Positions 61,702-64,000 of a stretch of DNA of 64,000 bases are shown here, in pieces (positions within the stretch are counted from its first letter, which is position 1; each line of letters begins with the position of its first letter). The translations under genes were made by a program, and so were the position numbers. The DNA is taken from positions 62,001 through 126,000 of the forward strand of contig JASJBI010000022.1 of the NCBI GenBank assembly GCA_030066595.1, in the 5' to 3' direction. The DNA is from Alphaproteobacteria bacterium. Lineage in GTDB: Bacteria; Pseudomonadota; Alphaproteobacteria; JAJFFI01. The notes below the pieces were generated by a model that had not been told where the DNA came from, did not search any database, and saw only the letters and a program-made list of their open reading frames with translations.

Positions 61702-62696
61702 TCGGCGGCCTCCTTGGCAAAGCGGTCCCGGTCGTGCGGCGCGGCGTAGTCGATCTCCGGTCCCACCGGCACGATGCCGGTCGGGTTCACCGTCCGGTGG
61801 CTGCCGTAGTAGTGCCGCTTGATGTGGAAGAGATCGACGGTCTCGGCCACGCCCGGCACCTGGTAGAGCTCGCGGGTGTAGTTCGACAGGTTCGGATAGT
61901 CTGCGATGCGCCGCAGATTGCACTTGAAGTGCCCGACATAGACCGGGTCGAAGCGCAACAGCGTCGGCAGCAGGCGCCAATCCGCCTCGGTGATCCTGTC
62001 GCCCGCGAGATAGCGCTGGCGGTCGAGGCGGTCCTCGATCCGGTCGAGCTCTGCGAACAAAGCCGCGAAGGCGGTCTCGTAGGCCTCTTGGCTGGTCGCG
62101 AAGCCGCATTTGTAGACGCCATTGTTGATGTGCTCGTAGATCGGTTCGTTCACCGCGTCGATCTCGGCGCGGAAGGCCTCGGGACAGAAGTCGACGGTCG
62201 GGTCGCCGACGACACCGTCGAAGGCGCTGTTGAGCATGCGGATGATCTCGGAGGACTCGTTGCTGACGATGGTCTTGCGCTCCTTGTCCCAGAGCACGGG
62301 CACGGTGACGCGCCCGGTATAGGTCGGGTCGGCCGCGGTGTAGACCTGATGCAGATAGTCGGCGCCGAGATTGGGATCGGGGATCACGCCGGGCCCGTCC
62401 GCGAAGGTCCAGCCGTTCTCGGCCATGTGGTAGTGCACGACCGAGAGCGAGACGGCGTCTTCGAGCGCCTTGAGCTTGCGGAAGATCAGCGTGCGGTGCG
62501 CCCAGGGGCAGGCGAGCGACACATAGAGATGATAGCGGCCCGGCTCAGCCTTGAAGCCGCCCTCGCCGGACGGCCCGGCGCCGCCGTCCGCGGTCACCCA
62601 GTTGCGAAAGCTCGAGTCCTTGCGGACGAACCGGCCACCCGAGGTCTTGGCGTCTTGGCGCTCGTCCGTCCAAACGCCTTCGATCAACTGTCCCAT
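61698..62696 (-). CDS. Xi-class glutathione transferase (glutathionyl-hydroquinone reductase type)
   Basis: The product has 332 aa. The active-site motif is SLACPWAHRTLIFRKL with catalytic Cys; ADPTYTGRVTVPVLWDKE and TEADWRLLPTLLRFDPVYVG are hallmark stretches of the ECM4/YqjG family. It reduces glutathionyl-hydroquinones to hydroquinones. The ATG at 62696 follows GGGAGGAG; an extension to 62825 would cross the LysR box. First gene of the GST-pirin-DoxX-DODA operon. Confidence 0.94.
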   Translation of the reverse strand: MGQLIEGVWTDERQDAKTSGGRFVRKDSSFRNWVTADGGAGPSGEGGFKAEPGRYHLYVSLACPWAHRTLIFRKLKALEDAVSLSVVHYHMAENGWTFADGPGVIPDPNLGADYLHQVYTAADPTYTGRVTVPVLWDKERKTIVSNESSEIIRMLNSAFDGVVGDPTVDFCPEAFRAEIDAVNEPIYEHINNGVYKCGFATSQEAYETAFAALFAELDRIEDRLDRQRYLAGDRITEADWRLLPTLLRFDPVYVGHFKCNLRRIADYPNLSNYTRELYQVPGVAETVDLFHIKRHYYGSHRTVNPTGIVPVGPEIDYAAPHDRDRFAKEAAE

Positions 62697-62802
62697 GCAT
62701 CTCCTCCCGGCTGATGAACTGCCTTCCGTGGCGGCGGTATTGGTCCCTGCAGGCGGAAATGGGCTATGCAGCCGGTGTGGACAAGCGCCCGAAATCGAAT
62801 AA

Positions 62803-62827
62803 TATTGTTTCTCCAGAGTGAACAATA
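62803..62827. promoter_or_regulatory. LysR-type operator (T-N11-A box)
   Basis: TATTGTT (62803-62809) and AACAATA (62821-62827) are perfect 7-bp arms around exactly 11 bp, fitting the LysR T-N11-A consensus. It lies between the divergent GST and lysR genes and overlaps a candidate leftward promoter (TTATTG, 18 bp, TATTAT on the minus strand). Confidence 0.75.
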
Positions 62828-62845
62828 AGTGGGAAAACGCCTCCA

Positions 62846-63754
62846 GTGGATCTGTTTCAGAGCATGCGCGTGTTCTCCCGCGTCGCCGAGGTCGAGAGCT
62901 TCTCCGGCGCCGCCCGGGATCTCGCCATGTCGAAGGCGGCGGCCAGCAAGCACGTTCGCGCGCTCGAGGATCGGCTCGGTGTCCGCCTGCTGAACCGCAC
63001 CACGCGGCGGCTCAGCCTGACCGAGGAAGGACGCCTCTACTACGAATGGTGCCGGCGGATCCAAGCCGACCTGTCCGAGGCGGACTCATCGGTCGCGCGC
63101 CAGCATGGCGAGCCGCGGGGCACGCTGCGGGTCAACGCGCCGATGTCCTTCGGGATCCGACATCTCAGCTCGGCGGTGCCGGACTTCCTGGCGCGCTATG
63201 CAGATCTGGCCGTGGATCTTACCCTGAACGACCGCTATGTGGATCTGGTCGACGAGGGCTATGACATGGCAATCCGCATCGGCTCCCTAGAGGATTCGAG
63301 CCTGGTTGCGCGCAAGCTCGCGGTCGCGCGTCGCGTGCTCTGTGCCGCGCCCGCCTACCTGGAGCGACACGGACGGCCGCAAGAGGCGCAGGATCTGGCC
63401 CGCCACAACTGCCTCAGCTACAGCTACGCGCGGACCAACCCGGGCGTCTGGCGGCTGCGCGGGCCCGAGGGCGAGGTGTCGGTGCAGGTGAGGGGAAATC
63501 TGGACGCGAACAACGGCGATGTCATCCGGGCCGCGACGCTTGCCGGGTCTGGGATCGCCTGGCAGCCGAGCTTCATCGTCGGCGACGATATCCGGGCGGG
63601 CCGCCTGGAGCACGTGCTGCCCCGGTATGGCGACGAGATCGGCATCCATGCGGTCTACCCGCAGACCCGCTACCTCTCGGCCAAGGTGCGCGCCTTTGTC
63701 GACTACCTTGCGGGGCGGTTCGGCGGGCGGCCGAGCTGGGAGGAATTCGCCTGA
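62846..63754 (+). CDS. LysR family transcriptional regulator
   Basis: The product has 302 aa. The N-terminal winged HTH is MDLFQSMRVFSRVAEVESFS, then DLAMSKAAASKHVRALEDRL and GVRLLNRTTRRLSLTEEG. The LysR substrate-binding domain starts at about residue 90 (GTLRVNAPMSFGIRHLSSAV). The GTG at 62846 lies 18 bp after the operator and gives the usual start. Likely activator or repressor of the divergent detoxification operon and of itself; effector unknown, plausibly a quinone or aromatic compound. Confidence 0.95.
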   Translation: MDLFQSMRVFSRVAEVESFSGAARDLAMSKAAASKHVRALEDRLGVRLLNRTTRRLSLTEEGRLYYEWCRRIQADLSEADSSVARQHGEPRGTLRVNAPMSFGIRHLSSAVPDFLARYADLAVDLTLNDRYVDLVDEGYDMAIRIGSLEDSSLVARKLAVARRVLCAAPAYLERHGRPQEAQDLARHNCLSYSYARTNPGVWRLRGPEGEVSVQVRGNLDANNGDVIRAATLAGSGIAWQPSFIVGDDIRAGRLEHVLPRYGDEIGIHAVYPQTRYLSAKVRAFVDYLAGRFGGRPSWEEFA

Positions 63755-63776
63755 TCCGCCGCCCGGCCGCGCCGCG

Positions 63777-63802
63777 CCGAAAAAAAGTGATTTCCTTTTC
63801 GG
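63777..63802. other. inverted repeat after lysR
   Basis: CCGAAAA (63777-63783) and TTTTCGG (63796-63802) form a 7-bp A/T-rich stem with a 12-nt loop, about 20 bp after the lysR stop. An A-run rather than a T-run follows, so it is not a classical terminator; it could still stop transcription or be an operator for the next gene. Confidence 0.35.
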
Positions 63803-63955
63803 AAAAAATAGGGCAATAATGCTGACCTAATTGCGGGGCAGCGGGGTGGATTGCTGCTTTTTTGGGCGCGGGCGTTGCCCGCCGATTGCCTCGGGCACCG
63901 CTCGACATAAGATTATCGGCATATCAGACGCATCTATGGCTTAGGGAAGGACGGC

Positions 63956-64000
63956 ATGGCGCTCGCAGCGGTTTCGCTCGACGACAAATACACGCTCGAG
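63956..64000 (+). CDS. start of probable indolepyruvate ferredoxin oxidoreductase, cut by window edge
   Basis: Fifteen codons from the ATG at 63956 read MALAAVSLDDKYTLE, which resembles the N-terminus of alphaproteobacterial fused indolepyruvate ferredoxin oxidoreductases (typically ...VSLDDKYTLESGRV). GGGAAGG lies 5 bp upstream. The enzyme would oxidise indolepyruvate and other aryl-pyruvates to acyl-CoA. With so few residues the call is tentative. Confidence 0.55.
   Translation, partial: MALAAVSLDDKYTLE

Noticed and set aside
1-64000. tRNA, rRNA, CRISPR array or prophage
   Set aside because: Reading by eye found no T-loop/anticodon patterns, regularly spaced repeats, or phage structural or integrase genes. 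A dedicated tRNA or ncRNA search could still find small RNAs.

Overview
The window is GC-rich, densely coded chromosomal DNA from an alphaproteobacterium, most likely a Rhodospirillales-like lineage. This is inferred from the three-gene pntAA-pntAB-pntB transhydrogenase, the hemF-trmL / petABC (fbcFBH) neighbourhood, the prs-rplY(CTC)-pth-ychF operon, the DcaP-type porin and many alphaproteobacterial DUF families. No rRNA, tRNA, CRISPR array, prophage or intact transposase gene was seen.

Layout. 1-2.6 kb: a leftward operon of aldo/keto reductase, TetR regulator and alpha/beta hydrolase (cut by the left edge), behind a perfect palindrome that looks like the TetR operator. 2.7-12.5 kb: an OmpA-like coiled-coil envelope protein, proton-translocating transhydrogenase, an ABC1/UbiB-type kinase, oligoendopeptidase F and a divergent long-chain acyl-CoA synthetase. 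12.5-21.8 kb: a small secreted protein, a UDP-uronate-type epimerase and an accessory cluster of three TPR-sulfotransferases plus one TPR-2OG/Fe(II) oxygenase. 22.3-23.8 kb: a DcaP-like porin with a strong terminator. 24-30.8 kb: a MoxR / DUF58 / BatA-DUF4159 / amidotransferase-like membrane operon. 30.9-34.3 kb: a rightward, mostly overlapping operon DUF1285-Nudix-DUF6111-CCA nucleotidyltransferase-GDSL esterase. 34.3-35.5 kb: two tandem secreted paralogues of unknown function. 35.5-39.8 kb: hemF, trmL and the cytochrome bc1 genes petABC. 39.9-45.2 kb: a DMT exporter, a DUF1330 protein, then mtnP, a bifunctional aldolase/dehydrogenase and a RarD-like permease. 45.3-48.0 kb: a tightly overlapping operon of dienelactone hydrolase, split aconitase X and rhodanese.

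48.0-56.2 kb is the most unusual part. Three copies of the 3' end of ychF lie in the same orientation: the intact gene (56044), a 192-bp remnant about 92% identical but with an internal stop (52819), and a much more decayed 66-bp remnant (48030). Between them sit a putative metal/envelope-stress module (Spy-like protein, response regulator, His/acid-rich sensor kinase, Cys-cluster DUF1326, Met-rich DUF2182) and a large secreted metzincin-like protease. A 272-bp MITE-like element with long terminal inverted repeats is inserted exactly at the ychF stop codon. This resembles stepwise accretion of gene cassettes at the ychF 3' end.

56.0-59.7 kb is the housekeeping operon prs-rplY-pth-ychF with a recognisable promoter. 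59.7-63.8 kb is a detoxification operon (Xi-class glutathione transferase, pirin, DoxX, DODA-type dioxygenase) divergent from a LysR regulator, with a textbook T-N11-A operator. The window ends inside the first codons of a probable indolepyruvate ferredoxin oxidoreductase gene.

Two operon junctions (44314 and 47354) appear to use CTG as start codon in a CTGA overlap. Standard start codons are absent or lie inside the conserved domain.
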